Positions 39,001 to 63,739 of a stretch of DNA of 64,000 bases are shown here, in pieces. This DNA comes from Lamellibrachia columna (taxonomy: Eukaryota; Annelida; Polychaeta; Sabellida; Siboglinidae). Both the position numbers and the translations under genes were made by a program. The stretch is taken from the NCBI GenBank assembly GCA_963662155.1, contig OY759265.1, forward strand, positions 59,536,326-59,600,325, read 5' to 3'. The notes under the pieces are model-generated. The model was not told the origin of the DNA, made no database searches, and saw nothing but the letters and a program-made list of their open reading frames with translations. Numbering within the stretch: position 1 is the stretch's first letter; the number at the start of each line of letters is the position of its first letter.

Positions 39001-42000
39001 ATATCCTAGCATGTTATGAAGAAAAAAAATCAACTGACACGCTAGCCGCCCCAGCCACCTTAATCTTAATATTCCAAATATATATCTAGAGCACCTTGTA
39101 GTCAGTCACACTTAATAATTCAATTCCCTCAACAACAATCATCTGAACTGTAATTTTTAATTAACTAAACCACAATCTAACGTTAGTTGAAAATGTAACA
39201 CTGTCAAAAATTACTCTTTACCGTCAGCGCTTTCTTGTAATACTGAACTTTGACCCTGACTGGGAATGGTTTGTTGCGGAAGTCTCGTAGACATCCGCCT
39301 AGCTGCTGGTGGCTTCCATCTCTGCAATAATAGTGAAAATACATAAAGCATATGGCATATGATGACATTGTAGAGCACAGTAGCACAATGGTTAGAACAT
39401 TGGACTGTCATTGTGGAGCACAGTAGCACAATGGTTAGAACATTGGACTGTCATTGTGGAGCACAGTAGCACAATGGTTAGAACATTGGACTGTCATTGT
39501 GGAGCACAGTAGCACAACGGTTAGAACATTGGGCTGTCATTGTGGAGCACAGTAGCACAACGGTTAGAACATTGGACTGTCATTGTGGAGCACAGTAGCA
39601 CAACGGTTAGAACATTGGACTGTCATTGTGGAGCACAGTAGCACAACGGTTAGAACATTGGACTGTCATTGTGGAGCACAGTAGCACAATGGTTAGAACA
39701 TTGGACTGTCATTGTGGAGCACAGTAGCACAATTGTTAGAACATTGGACTGTCATTGTGGAGCACAGTAGCACAATGGTTAGAACATTGGGCTGTCATTA
39801 TGGAGCACAGTAGCACAATGGTTAGAACATTGGACTGTCATTGTGGAGCACAGTAGCACAATGGTTAGAACATTGGGCTGTCATTGTGGAGCACAGTAGC
39901 ACAATGGTTAGAACATTGGACTGTCATTGTGGAGCACAGTAGCACAATGGTTAGAACATTGGGCTGTCATTGTGGAGCACAGTAGCACAATGGTTAGAAC
40001 ATTGGACTGTCATTGTGGAGCACAGTAGCACAATGGTTAGAACATTGGACTGTCATTGTGGAGCACAGTAGCACAATGGTTAGAACATTGGGCTGTCATT
40101 GTGGAGCACAGTAGCACAATGGTTAGAACATTGGACTGTCATTGTGGAGCACAGTAGCACAATGGTTAGAACATGTGGCTGTCATTGTGGAGCACAGTAG
40201 CACAATGGTTAGAACATTGGACTGTCATTGTGGAGCACAGTAGCACAATGGTTAGAACATTTGGCTGTCATTGTGGAGCACAGTAGCACAATGGTTAGAA
40301 CATTGGACTGTCATTCGAGAGGACTGTGGTTTAAATCCTGTTGTTACTATTTCAAAGCTGAGGCAATTTTTTTCACTACACATTGCCCCAAATGAGTACT
40401 TAGCAATATACAGTGGAGGCTATATGTGAATGAATAGTCTTCATGCAGTAATTGCAGTATGGCTGAATGCTTCCCAGAGAAGTCGAGTTGATGTTGGCAT
40501 GAATAGGTTTGCCACAGGGTAAAGAAGTGATCTGACCGATCTGAATGACTAGATACCATTGTTATATATAAATTGACCCTAAATTTTTTTTCACAAAAAG
40601 CCTACTCAATGTACTAAGCCTATATTGGTTAACCAGTATAACTACAATTATTAACATCACTAAAAACAAAATACTTACATATATGTAAGTGAGACATGAT
40701 ATTTCAGAAGCTCTACAATGCTCTATTAGTTTTTTTCTAAACTCTCATTTATCCATTTTAAATTGCACTATACTAGTTGTAACCTGTTTCTGTTTTGTTA
40801 CCTCAATACTGATGAAAACAAAAAGATACATACGTCTCATGGCTATATGACTGCAGGCCGTCATTCACCATCACCATCACGTAGGGGTTGTTGTGCTGAA
40901 AACACAAAACATACAATCTATAACATTTCTATTGTATTCAATTAATTAATTACACATTAATGCACACTGCAAATGAACTCCTTAATGTTACAGTTTTAAA
41001 ATCAAACATTGTAAATTATTGTACATTTAATAAATACAAACTGTTAACACCTGGACAGACTAGACTCACCTGATTATCATTGTCAAAGGAATCAAAGAAC
41101 ACAGCAAGGCCGTCCCACTTGTCGTTATTGCCAAACACGGGCCCTTCCATGCCCTTTGTACCAGTGTACCACAATGCCTGCAGAACAACTCAAATGTGTC
41201 AATGTTTCGCCATGTTATAAAAACATAAGACATATAACGTTACATTAATGTGTCCACAACACAAAAATGCAATAAATAAATTAACTATGGTAAATGAGTG
41301 CTCTAGTTGTAGGGACTATATTTACCAATTGGTTTCAACTAAAAAATTACACTTGACAAACTTGACAAATCAGTGCATTTCTGTAATGTATATAATATTA
41401 TATAAACTGGCTGAAACTATTTTCATTTTAAACAGCCCCACATCACTTTAATAGGAAGGCAAACCCATGGAATCATACACAGTTAGCATGTGTCCTAACA
41501 ATCAAAAGTATACAAATTTGACTAAAACTAACCAACTGTAAAATTGTGTCATGTGTGCTTACCAGACCATCAGCTCCAATCCTGCCTCGCCCACTCACGC
41601 GGAACACCATGTCAATCACCCAGAACGGATGAGTGTTCTTCTCATTGCTCCAAACATAACCTGGTCACGCAGAATAAAATTTCAAGGAATCAGATTAAAA
41701 TGGATCTTACATTTTGCAGCATCCTCTTGTGCTATGTAGTGATATTGTCAACTGAATTTTAATGTCTACAAACAATATATGCGGCAATGCACAAATTATT
41801 ACATAAATCGTGATTTAAGAGTTTGTTAACCTTCATTTTAAACAGCCCCACATCACTTTAATAGGAAGGCAAACCCATGGAATCATGCACAGTTAGCATG
41901 TGTCCTAACAATCAAAAGTATACAAATTTGATTTAAGAGTTTGTTAACCTTTAGTACAATGACTAAGTATGTAACAAAAACTAAAACCAAACTGATATTA

Positions 42001-43572
42001 TTCTGAAGAGTGAACCAGTTCTTAGCATTGGCAATTCAGCATAATGTTTTGATTACCTTTTAAATATTAATAATTATAATTTATCAATGTATTGAAATAT
42101 GTAAAAAAAATTATCATATACTTAAATATGCACCATGCCTTTATTTCTACTATTTATTCTGACTTACCTTTCTTACTCTTGATATTATCATATACTTAAA
42201 TATGCACCATGCCTTTATTTCTACTATTTATTCTGACTTACCTTTCTTACTCTTGATATTATCATATACTTAAATATGCACCATGCCTTTATTTCTACTA
42301 TTTATTCTGACTTACCTTTCTTACTCTTGAGTGATGGTGTGATCCTTATTGAATCGTCACTTGCAATAGAATCTAAGAACATAAAAACCATTATGAACAC
42401 AGTTTGGAATTACGATTGGCGAAGGGTTTGTGTCAAAAATACACTGCCACGTTGTGACTTTAGGCTGTCATTCAACTTTTGCTTAATTCATTCACGGTGG
42501 TGTAGCAGACGTAATTCGTTTATGTTTTAAAAAATCTCCCTTAAAGTTATCAGTGACACTGTCATACTTATATGTATGTCATTTATTTCTTTTCTCTAAA
42601 CAACATAATTTCGCATTTTGTGGCTATTTTTTAAAAATCTTGTAACATAACCAAATAAATGAAAAACTCCAAATTTTATTAATCTGGAATATTATATAGT
42701 ATTTCAACTACAATCTGTGAAGAAATGGTTAATTTATTTTTAAAACTTCTACTGAAATTACTCAATTCAAGACAAGCATATAACAGCCCCCCCCCAGCTA
42801 CCTTAACATTTTAATATAGATTATGAAGTTAATTTGACCTAGACAAGTTGATTGTTTCTACATTTATTATTTGTGTCTTATACGTTTAATTATAATTATA
42901 GTCTGGTGATTACATTTCAGATTTTGAACTTATAGCACATGTATGTAGTCTAGTGGTTTAGCATAGAAGTAGCATTGATTTGCATTTATTTTGCTGTACT
43001 AAATACTGAAGAACATCTACCAGTATGCTGTATCCAGTAGGAGCAAGGCTCAGCAAGCTAATATTGTCAAGCAATACTAGCATAGTCATGACCAAAATGG
43101 GTCTGCAATAGACACACAATACTCATAATTGCTAATAAATTTCCAAATTTATTAGCAAAACTTGCCAAAAGCCAAATGTTGCTAATGTTTAAAAAAAAAA
43201 TAATTTACAGATAAAATCCATCACACACGTCTCTCTGAATATATGACACTACAGAAAACCATCATTGAATCTGTTTTGACAGTTGTAATTTTGCACAGAG
43301 GCACACGTGTTGCATAGAAAAAACCATATGGTGACGGATGACAACCGGTTGAGCCGGTCTGAAGGTGGCAGAAAAGAATAGTACTCACGACCACCGTGTG
43401 TCCAAAATGGAATGGACCCGTCTCTTTGCACTAAATGAGGTCCTTTGAAACTGAGCTTGTACTCAAACCGTCGATGTGGTTCATCGGGGCCAATTGCTCC
43501 ACAAACAGCGATAATAACTATCGTCAAAACAACGACACTCCCACTTCCCAGAGCCAGAGAATTAGCTGTCAT
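26999..43572 (-). CDS. LMAN1: LMAN1 / ERGIC-53, mannose-binding ER-Golgi cargo receptor
   Basis: Type I membrane lectin that carries glycoproteins from ER to ERGIC. Exons (transcript order): 43572-43389, 42372-42316, 41660-41563, 41177-41070, 40895-40834, 39321-39222, 37720-37597, 36951-36896, 36476-36379, 33416-33362, 32825-32688, 31779-31670, 31562-31371, 28210-28107, 27035-26999. An N-terminal signal segment (hydrophobic VVVLTIVIIAVCGA) is followed by RRFEYKLSFKGPHLVQ. The L-type lectin domain shows GRGRIGADGL, FFDSFDND, SHETDG and ATGGL, the family's calcium/sugar-binding region. A coiled-coil stalk, a luminal cysteine pair (NCPQSGGC), a transmembrane segment in exon 14 and the tail KEAAAKKFY follow. 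Length is about 507 residues, as in vertebrates. The phase between exons 12 and 13 does not match (see findings). Introns carry many arrays. Confidence 0.95.
27025..27276 (-). repeat. 42-bp tandem array spanning the LMAN1 last-exon acceptor, 6 identical copies
   Basis: Units start at 27025, 27067, 27109, 27151, 27193 and 27235 with no differences seen. On the LMAN1 strand each unit reads CTTACAG|GAATCACAAGG. Only the first, on the exon side, continues into the real exon. Confidence 0.95.
27577..28052. repeat. 16-bp tandem array, about 30 copies
   Basis: Unit AGGCACAGACAAATGC / AGGCACAGACAAATGT, in LMAN1 intron 14, ending 55 bp from exon 14 (28107). Confidence 0.95.
28936..30010. repeat. 33-bp tandem array, about 32 copies
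   Basis: Unit contains CTGTATGGTGCCACGCCAGG and CTGACTAATATGT. The 11-codon period gives long ORFs on both strands, which are not genes. It lies in LMAN1 intron 13 and runs into the 71-bp repeat. Confidence 0.96.
30015..30285. repeat. 71-bp tandem array carrying CRE-like palindromes, 4 copies
   Basis: Copies are spaced 71 bp apart (GGCTGTGTTCCACA at 30036, 30107 and 30178). Three contain the palindrome TGACGTCA (30123-30130, 30194-30201, 30264-30271) and the first has TGATGTCA (30052-30059). In the middle two, an overlapping CACGTG gives CACGTGACGTCA. Confidence 0.9.
30556..31190. repeat. 30-bp tandem array, about 21 copies
   Basis: Unit contains GTGGGTACTCATGGATTCAT and GTACCACTTT, with a GAATTC/GGATTC variant. 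It lies in LMAN1 intron 13. The open frames on both strands come from the period. Confidence 0.96.
32033..32658. repeat. 32-bp tandem array, about 19 copies
   Basis: Unit contains TCCACCACTGTCGTACCATC and ACCGTTGGATC. It lies in LMAN1 intron 11 and ends 29 bp before the exon 11 donor (exon edge at 32688). Confidence 0.95.
33163..33305. repeat. 28-bp tandem array, 5 copies
   Basis: Unit contains CATGCACACCTACATGCTTC and CCGGGGGG. GC-rich compared with its surroundings; in LMAN1 intron 10, about 57 bp from exon 10. Confidence 0.92.
33418..35643. repeat. 49-bp tandem array abutting LMAN1 exon 10, about 45 copies
   Basis: Unit contains CACACACAGGAAGCCAGTGA and TTCAAGGCTTCAACTAGGTG, with G/C and A/G variants. 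The first unit's edge lies within two bases of exon 10 (33416), and its sequence supplies the acceptor pyrimidine tract on the minus strand. Confidence 0.96.
36625..36880 (-). mobile_element. Decayed 3' fragment of the CR1-type LINE family
   Basis: Diverged copy of the 3' UTR and RT C-terminus in LMAN1 intron 8: AGATGGCAAGTGCACAAGGA, a diverged GCCATTAGCTTATCAGGAGTC, and a region related to the 19000-19100 fragment. It ends about 20 bases from LMAN1 exon 8 (36896). Confidence 0.7.
36953..37345. repeat. 32-bp tandem array abutting LMAN1 exon 8, about 12 copies
   Basis: Unit contains TACAACACATGTAGCCACAG and CTGCAGTACTCA. The first unit begins at the acceptor AG of exon 8 (exon starts at 36951 on the minus strand). 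Confidence 0.94.
37945..38297 (+). repeat. Inverted-repeat arm 1 in LMAN1 intron 6
   Basis: About 350 bp that match, in reverse complement and with roughly 80-85% identity by eye, the sequence at 42405-42785. Shared landmarks include AAATGACATACATATAAGTA and GTGAATGAATTAAGCAAA. Confidence 0.7.
39376..40310. repeat. 43-bp tandem array amplified from a SINE head, about 22 copies
   Basis: Unit contains GTAGCACAATGGTTAGAACA and TTGGACTGTCATTGTGGAGC. The last copy continues into the intact SINE at 40278. Each unit carries the Pol III A box TAGCACAATGG (or the CGG variant) without a B box. Confidence 0.95.
40278..40545 (+). mobile_element. tRNA-derived SINE, copy 2
   Basis: A box TAGCACAATGG (40284-40294) and B box GGTTTAAATCC (40328-40338), then the shared body GAATAGTCTTCATGCAGTAA and GGCTGAATGCTTCCCAGAGA. 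The A-box half is amplified upstream as a 43-bp tandem array (39376-40310). It lies antisense in LMAN1 intron 5. Confidence 0.78.
41834..41928. repeat. 95-bp copied segment flanked by 23-bp direct repeats
   Basis: The segment is nearly identical to 41424-41518, on the other side of LMAN1 exon 3. It is bounded on both sides by the same 23-bp sequence beginning TGATTTAAGAG (41811-41833 and 41929-41951), as if inserted at a staggered break with fill-in. Confidence 0.75.
42121..42335 (-). repeat. 74-bp tandem array spanning the LMAN1 exon 2 donor, 3 copies
   Basis: Units start at 42121, 42195 and 42269 and look identical until the exon side diverges. Each has CTTACCTTTCTTACTCTTGA, the complement of the exon 2 end and donor. 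Confidence 0.93.
42316..42372 (-). CDS. LMAN1: LMAN1 exon 2, donor tandemly triplicated
   Basis: 57-bp exon encoding SIASDDSIRITPSLKSKK, in phase with exons 1 and 3. Its donor (AAAG|GTAAGT) and the last 15 exonic bases lie in a 74-bp unit repeated three times (42121-42335). Two identical donor copies therefore follow in the intron, at about 42241 and 42167. Using either would lead quickly to a stop. Confidence 0.9.
42405..42785 (-). repeat. Inverted-repeat arm 2 in LMAN1 intron 1
   Basis: Reverse-complement partner of 37945-38297. The two arms enclose LMAN1 exons 2 to 6. They are probably two copies of a dispersed element; no terminal repeats or coding sequence are clear. Confidence 0.7.
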
Positions 43573-43810
43573 ATTTGTTCACTACGTACTCGCTTGAATG
43601 CCGACTATAAATTTTTTTTATACAACTGCTCAAGAAGTCCTGTGACAGATATAATATTCTATAATGCCATTAGTTTTTTGTAATAAAAACCGCATATTGC
43701 TAAGTAATGAAAACTGTAAAACAAGTGCAATATCTCGATGACACCCAACGTCAGCTTTAGCGTGAGTGGCACCGGAAGTGCCTAAGCTAAGCGGAAGGGG
43801 TACAGGTGAA

Positions 43811-45016
43811 TTCGGCCCACGGATGGTTTGGCCCATGACGGGTTCGGCCCACGTCGACGGATGGTTCGGCCTAGTCGATTCGGCCCATGCACACGGATGG
43901 TTCGGCCCACTTCAGTCGTTACTGAATTCAGCGACGGTCGATTCGGCCCACTCTAGTAGCGGACACATAAGCGGCGGAAATCTAAGAATAGTCGTTTCGG
44001 CGCACCGCCTGAATCAATAAGAAAGGCAGAGGGGCAGAAATTATGATTGCGCACAGAAACATACGCACACGCTCACACGCTAACATAATAATCTAGAACT
44101 ATTTATAGAAATATAGCAATATAAATAAAATAACAGAAAGCGGTTGACATAATAAAATAATGAACCAAATTGAAGTAATTAATGTCTAAGGGAAACGTCC
44201 ACGAATAAAAGCAATAACTAGTTGAGTTTGTATTGTAATATTATAATGTATTGACTTCATTGTTTGTGTGAGCACATTTTATGTGATCAAGCCATTTATG
44301 CTATAATCTATCTGGTGTTTCATCAGCAAATCTTGTTAACTTAAATGTTTAATAGCATGACTTCATTGTTTGTGTGAGCACATGTTATGTGATCAAGCCC
44401 TTTGTTCAATTAATCGTATTAAGTCAATTGGGCATATTACAAGTTGCAAAGAGGTATCATTAACGTTGTCGGTTCTATTGTCCCACGTTAGTAGCTGATT
44501 TCTAAGAATAGTAGTTTCGGCCCACGGCGTGATGTAGTAGTGTTGGAAAATTATACATTGGTAGTTGGTAATAAAGACAGAAATGCAGCGTATCACATTT
44601 TGCTAAAACACTTAAACATTTCGCAATTACAACGCTCAATAAGCAACATTTCGCTAAGACACGCAAACACAGTTTAAACTAGCGAACCTAATAACGTATA
44701 ACATTTCGCAATTACAACACTCATTTCGCTAACAGTTACAATTCGTTAGTCGTTTCGGCCCACGGAGCCCGCTGGCACTGGTTGCATAACATGGATGGTT
44801 CGGCCCATGCGAGCGAAAACACTTCAAGCTTCACTGGTCGCGCCGTTGGATGGATCGGCCCATGGGCCGAACCCGTTATGAAACATCCGACACCCAATTC
44901 GGCCCAACTACCAGGTGAATTCGGCCCACTTTATAATGGCGTGAATGGGATGGTGAATTCGGCTCATGTTATTTTGGCTTAGTGATTTCGACCCGCAGTT
45001 AGGTGAATTCGGCCTG
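43811..45016 (+). promoter_or_regulatory. Cluster of TTCGGCCCA motifs upstream of LMAN1
   Basis: Exact or one-mismatch copies of TTCGGCCCA start at 43811, 43827 (TTTGGCCCA), 43842, 43865, 43879, 43901, 43942, 43996, 44516, 44754, 44799, 44854 (within the 16-bp palindrome TCGGCCCATGGGCCGA), 44898, 44919, 44958, 44986 and 45008. Nearly all have the same orientation. Spacing is irregular, and short contexts recur (GGTGAATTCGGCC, GGATGGTTCGGCCCA). A regulatory role is inferred from position only. Confidence 0.4.
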
Positions 45017-45077
45017 CTTTCCCCCAGGTATTTTTTATATCGTTGTTTGGTTTGTGAATGTCATAAATATAATATGC

Positions 45078-47070
45078 AAAGACACGCAACAAAGCAACTT
45101 CCTGGTATGAAGAATATTCCTTACGAGGAAAGACTTCAGAGATTGAAACTTCCTACACTTGCATATAGACGAACTCGTCTATTGATTGAGGTACAGATCG
45201 AATAGTTAGATGCTCCACTTTTCAATTACATAAACATACACAGCATATACTTCTAATACACAAGAAATTACAATTATATACAATATAAATAATTAATAAT
45301 ATATACAAAATCCAAAAATGCATTGCCCAAAAAATTATAAATCATATAAAAAATACTAAGAACGATGCAAGGGCCATAAAAATTAAGGTAATGGACAAAA
45401 ACACAACAGTGAAAACAATCAATAAAATGCTCTACATTTCAATTACGCAAACACGCACACTCTATACTGAAATGTTCAAATGATAAAAATATATATAAAT
45501 TATACTAGACATGCATGCAGCAATGTAAAAAAACAAGCACAAATCAGCATGAAGCATCATGTTGATAAAAGGGCACTTAATAAAGTACAGATTACAGGAA
45601 AAAACTGTTAAATAAGGCAATACTGATAAATAAAATAAAAATACCATGCAAGAAATATACGAAGCTATACACAATTCTGACTGAGATTGATAAATACAAA
45701 TGTAAAAACTGCCTGGAATGTGCAAATGACACAAATAAAAAATACACTAATGTATAAATACACAAAATACAAACAACATATAGATAGAGCTGTACAACAA
45801 AATGCTCTAAATAAAATTCACACTCGCTCCTGTGCCGAGCTAGTGCACAAGTCGTTGTATGACGTGCACGCGATACGCGCCAGCCCCAGTGTGCGCTCAC
45901 AGGGAGCGAACTTGGAACAGATAGTGTCCTCGTTCAACTTGCACTTCAGCAGTGCTGACAGAGTACCAATTACCGGTACCAAGGGTGCGGGTGAAATTCC
46001 AGTGGCCAAGTTCAAGGCAAAAGAAATTCGTAGTCGTAGGCGTAGCCGCCAATCCGCCATTAGTGCATTATTCCATAAGCGGTGTATAACACTAACAGTC
46101 AACCAATTTTTTATAACGACTACTAGTAATAATGTACATTCAGTAATCATAATAAATTGCCTAAATGGACAGACGTAATGAAAAAGTGCCGATTGCACGA
46201 ACGACAAAATGCATGGTTCATCGATCGCGAACTTTTTCCGACCCACGGAAAATCGGCCTCGAAGGCAACCTTGTATGCGTTGGTATACTTCGCCTTCTTA
46301 GGCGGTGCCCGCGGCATAGCCGCCGAGGCGGGCTTCTTCGTGCCGTGGAGAAACTAGCGATCAATGATTAAAAATTGTAGATAGAAATAACTCAAGCGAA
46401 AGAACATTTTTAACTGTTCTGGCGGGGAGTTATACTCGCTATAATGATATAGCAGAGATCACGAGGGCGCGTAGCTGCGATATCATTGGTCGCCGGAATC
46501 GAGGCTGAGATTCAGATTCAAACGGGATCTACCGGAAAGGTCGAGATTTTTCGCTCAACGGTGCCGATTTTACCGATAAAATGAAAGAAAAACTGTTTCC
46601 CCAAAATCGCAAAAACCGGTAGAAATGTTCTATCGACCGGTAGACCGGTAGAAGAGGTGAAAAACCGGTAGTCTACCGGGAAAGCCGGTAGACTTGGCAT
46701 GTCTGTTGAGGTATATAAACATTATCAAGCTGCACAAAGACAGTAATACAAGGGAAGGAACAAGGGGTCATAGTTTGAAATTGTTTATAGAACGTGCTTG
46801 TACAAATGTTATAAAAGAAAGCTTCTCACTTAGAGTTACCAGATTATGGAATGATCTACTGGAAGTAGTTGTAACTGCCCCAAGTGTCAACTCATTTAAA
46901 AACCATCTAGATAGACATTGGAGTACTGATGAGTTTCTCTACAACTATAAAGCTGCCTTGCCAGGAAGTCGTAGAGCATTCTAAGGGAAAGTTTAAGATC
47001 TGACCACCGAGGCCACCATGCACCTACGGTCAGGAAGAACCTAAGTAAACCTAAGTAAGTATAACATAAT
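45078..47070 (+). mobile_element. LINE 3' remnant split by a nested element
   Basis: A second, distinct CR1-like LINE lineage. The left part (45078-45193) encodes KQLPGMKNIPYEERLQRLKL and ends in TTGAGGTA. The right part (46706-about 47070) resumes at TTGAGGTA and encodes HKDSNTREGTRGHSLKLF, SFSLRVTRLWNDL and APSVNSFKNHLDRHW, then a stop and 3' tail. The two halves are collinear; 1,512 bp has been inserted between them. Confidence 0.75.
45194..46705 (-). mobile_element. hAT-like DNA transposon nested in a LINE, 8-bp TSD
   Basis: The element begins CAGATCG and ends ATGTCTG. It is flanked by the identical octamer TTGAGGTA (45186-45193 and 46706-46713), as expected for hAT. On the minus strand at about 46345-46163 a frame reads PPKKAKYTNAYKVAFEADFP and then a CxxC (FCRSCNRHF), resembling the BED/TTF-type zinc-finger N-terminus of transposase-like proteins. 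The region near 46520-46695 is rich in ACCGGTAGA motifs. No catalytic domain is recognised, so it is partial or degraded. Confidence 0.6.
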
Positions 47071-47663
47071 AAAAAAGTTATCACTACGCAGCCATCAATT
47101 GTTGAACAATATTCGTTTCCAATTATTTCGTTATGTTATTTGTAGCTTGGTGAACTGCATGTCCGGATCTAGCCAGGATTTTTGGGATGTAACGCATGAA
47201 AAACTATAGAAACAGGCTATTATGATAATAGTACGTTTATGTTTTTAACTTATTCAACTGTACATGTTTTTAGTAATATATTACACGTATTATTTTTTAA
47301 CAATACAATGAATTGTATAAGTCATAATGATCGTCTCACTGACATGTGTGTTAAAAAATAGTGCCGTATTTTAGGGTACCTGGGCACTCGAAATGAGAAA
47401 CGAATTCTGTAAAAGTGGTTACAATTTTGGATTAATGTGGAACAAGATCAATAAATGAAACAAATAGTAAATTAACAAATGAGAGAACATTAAGCCACGT
47501 GTGCTCGGCACATTAATCGTTTGGGCCGAAATCACATATGCCCGTTGTGCTCGGGGCCGAAGTCACCAGAGTTGCGGGCTGAATCCAGCGGAAGTTGCAC
47601 GCGCTCCTGCGGTGTGGACAGCTGCACATGGCTTGCTTTCATTGGTTCAAGGCATCAGTGGCG

Positions 47664-47678
47664 CTTATAAATAGTTCA
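47664..47678 (+). promoter_or_regulatory. IFT172: Possible IFT172 TATA-like element
   Basis: CTTATAAATAG lies about 350 bp upstream of the IFT172 start codon, with CATTGGTTC (an inverted CCAAT) about 30 bp before it. A GTTGCC...AAC half-site of RFX X-box type lies at 47916-47927. No transcript start is known. Confidence 0.25.
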
Positions 47679-48023
47679 AAATGAGTACGGGGAGTGCACT
47701 AGTCACAACATTTATTAACCATACACATAAAATGGTGTTAACATTGTCGATTTTTGGAACTTATTGAACTAGATTTGTATGCACATCATGATTTATATAA
47801 TTCCATGCATAAAAAAAAACTGGATAAAACAAGAAATGTTATACTCTGTAACTTTACGCGTCAGTTTACAGGGTACATTATTGATTGGGACAGAGTTGTA
47901 TACGATGGAAACGAGGTTGCCAAGAACATTCCTTGAAAATAAACTTGTGTGGTTCATGTTGCTAACATATCATGTGCAGTACTTCAGTTTAAAACGTACT
48001 AATAGTATTTAAAATAATTGAAA

Positions 48024-63635
<15,612 letters not shown>

Positions 63636-63739
63636 GTACGTTTAGTTTATATTATCTCTTTTCAGGGATTATTTTGTGGTAAGCAAATATAATGCATTTT
63701 TAATTTAGTAAATGATTCCAGTTTAAGTCACGTAAAAAG

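Larger units (their letters stand above)
43573..48023. other. Divergent LMAN1/IFT172 intergenic region
   Basis: 4.45 kb between the two start codons. It must hold both promoters. From left to right it contains a TATA-like run near 43610-43625 (- strand), the TTCGGCCCA motif cluster (43811-45016), a LINE 3' remnant split by a hAT-like element (45078-47070), three more GGCCGAA-type motifs near 47521-47580, and a TATA-like TTATAAATAG near 47666. The ORFs here are short and not recognisable as genes. Confidence 0.6.

Noticed and set aside
39376..40310. Regularly spaced repeats resembling a CRISPR array
   Set aside because: There are no unique spacers; this is a head-to-tail minisatellite in a eukaryotic intron, derived from a SINE.
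39380..40340. Possible cluster of tRNA genes (A-box-like sequence every 43 bp)
   Set aside because: Units are too short for a tRNA, have no B box or cloverleaf, and merge into a SINE.
45687..46246. ORFs of 142-163 codons on both strands, at first glance histone-like because of basic runs (RSRRRSRQS)
   Set aside because: No histone or other family sequence could be recognised; the region lies inside the hAT-like insertion.
47754..47936. Short ORF upstream of IFT172
   Set aside because: 60 codons, no recognisable family, and it overlaps another ORF in a second frame; likely promoter or 5' UTR sequence.
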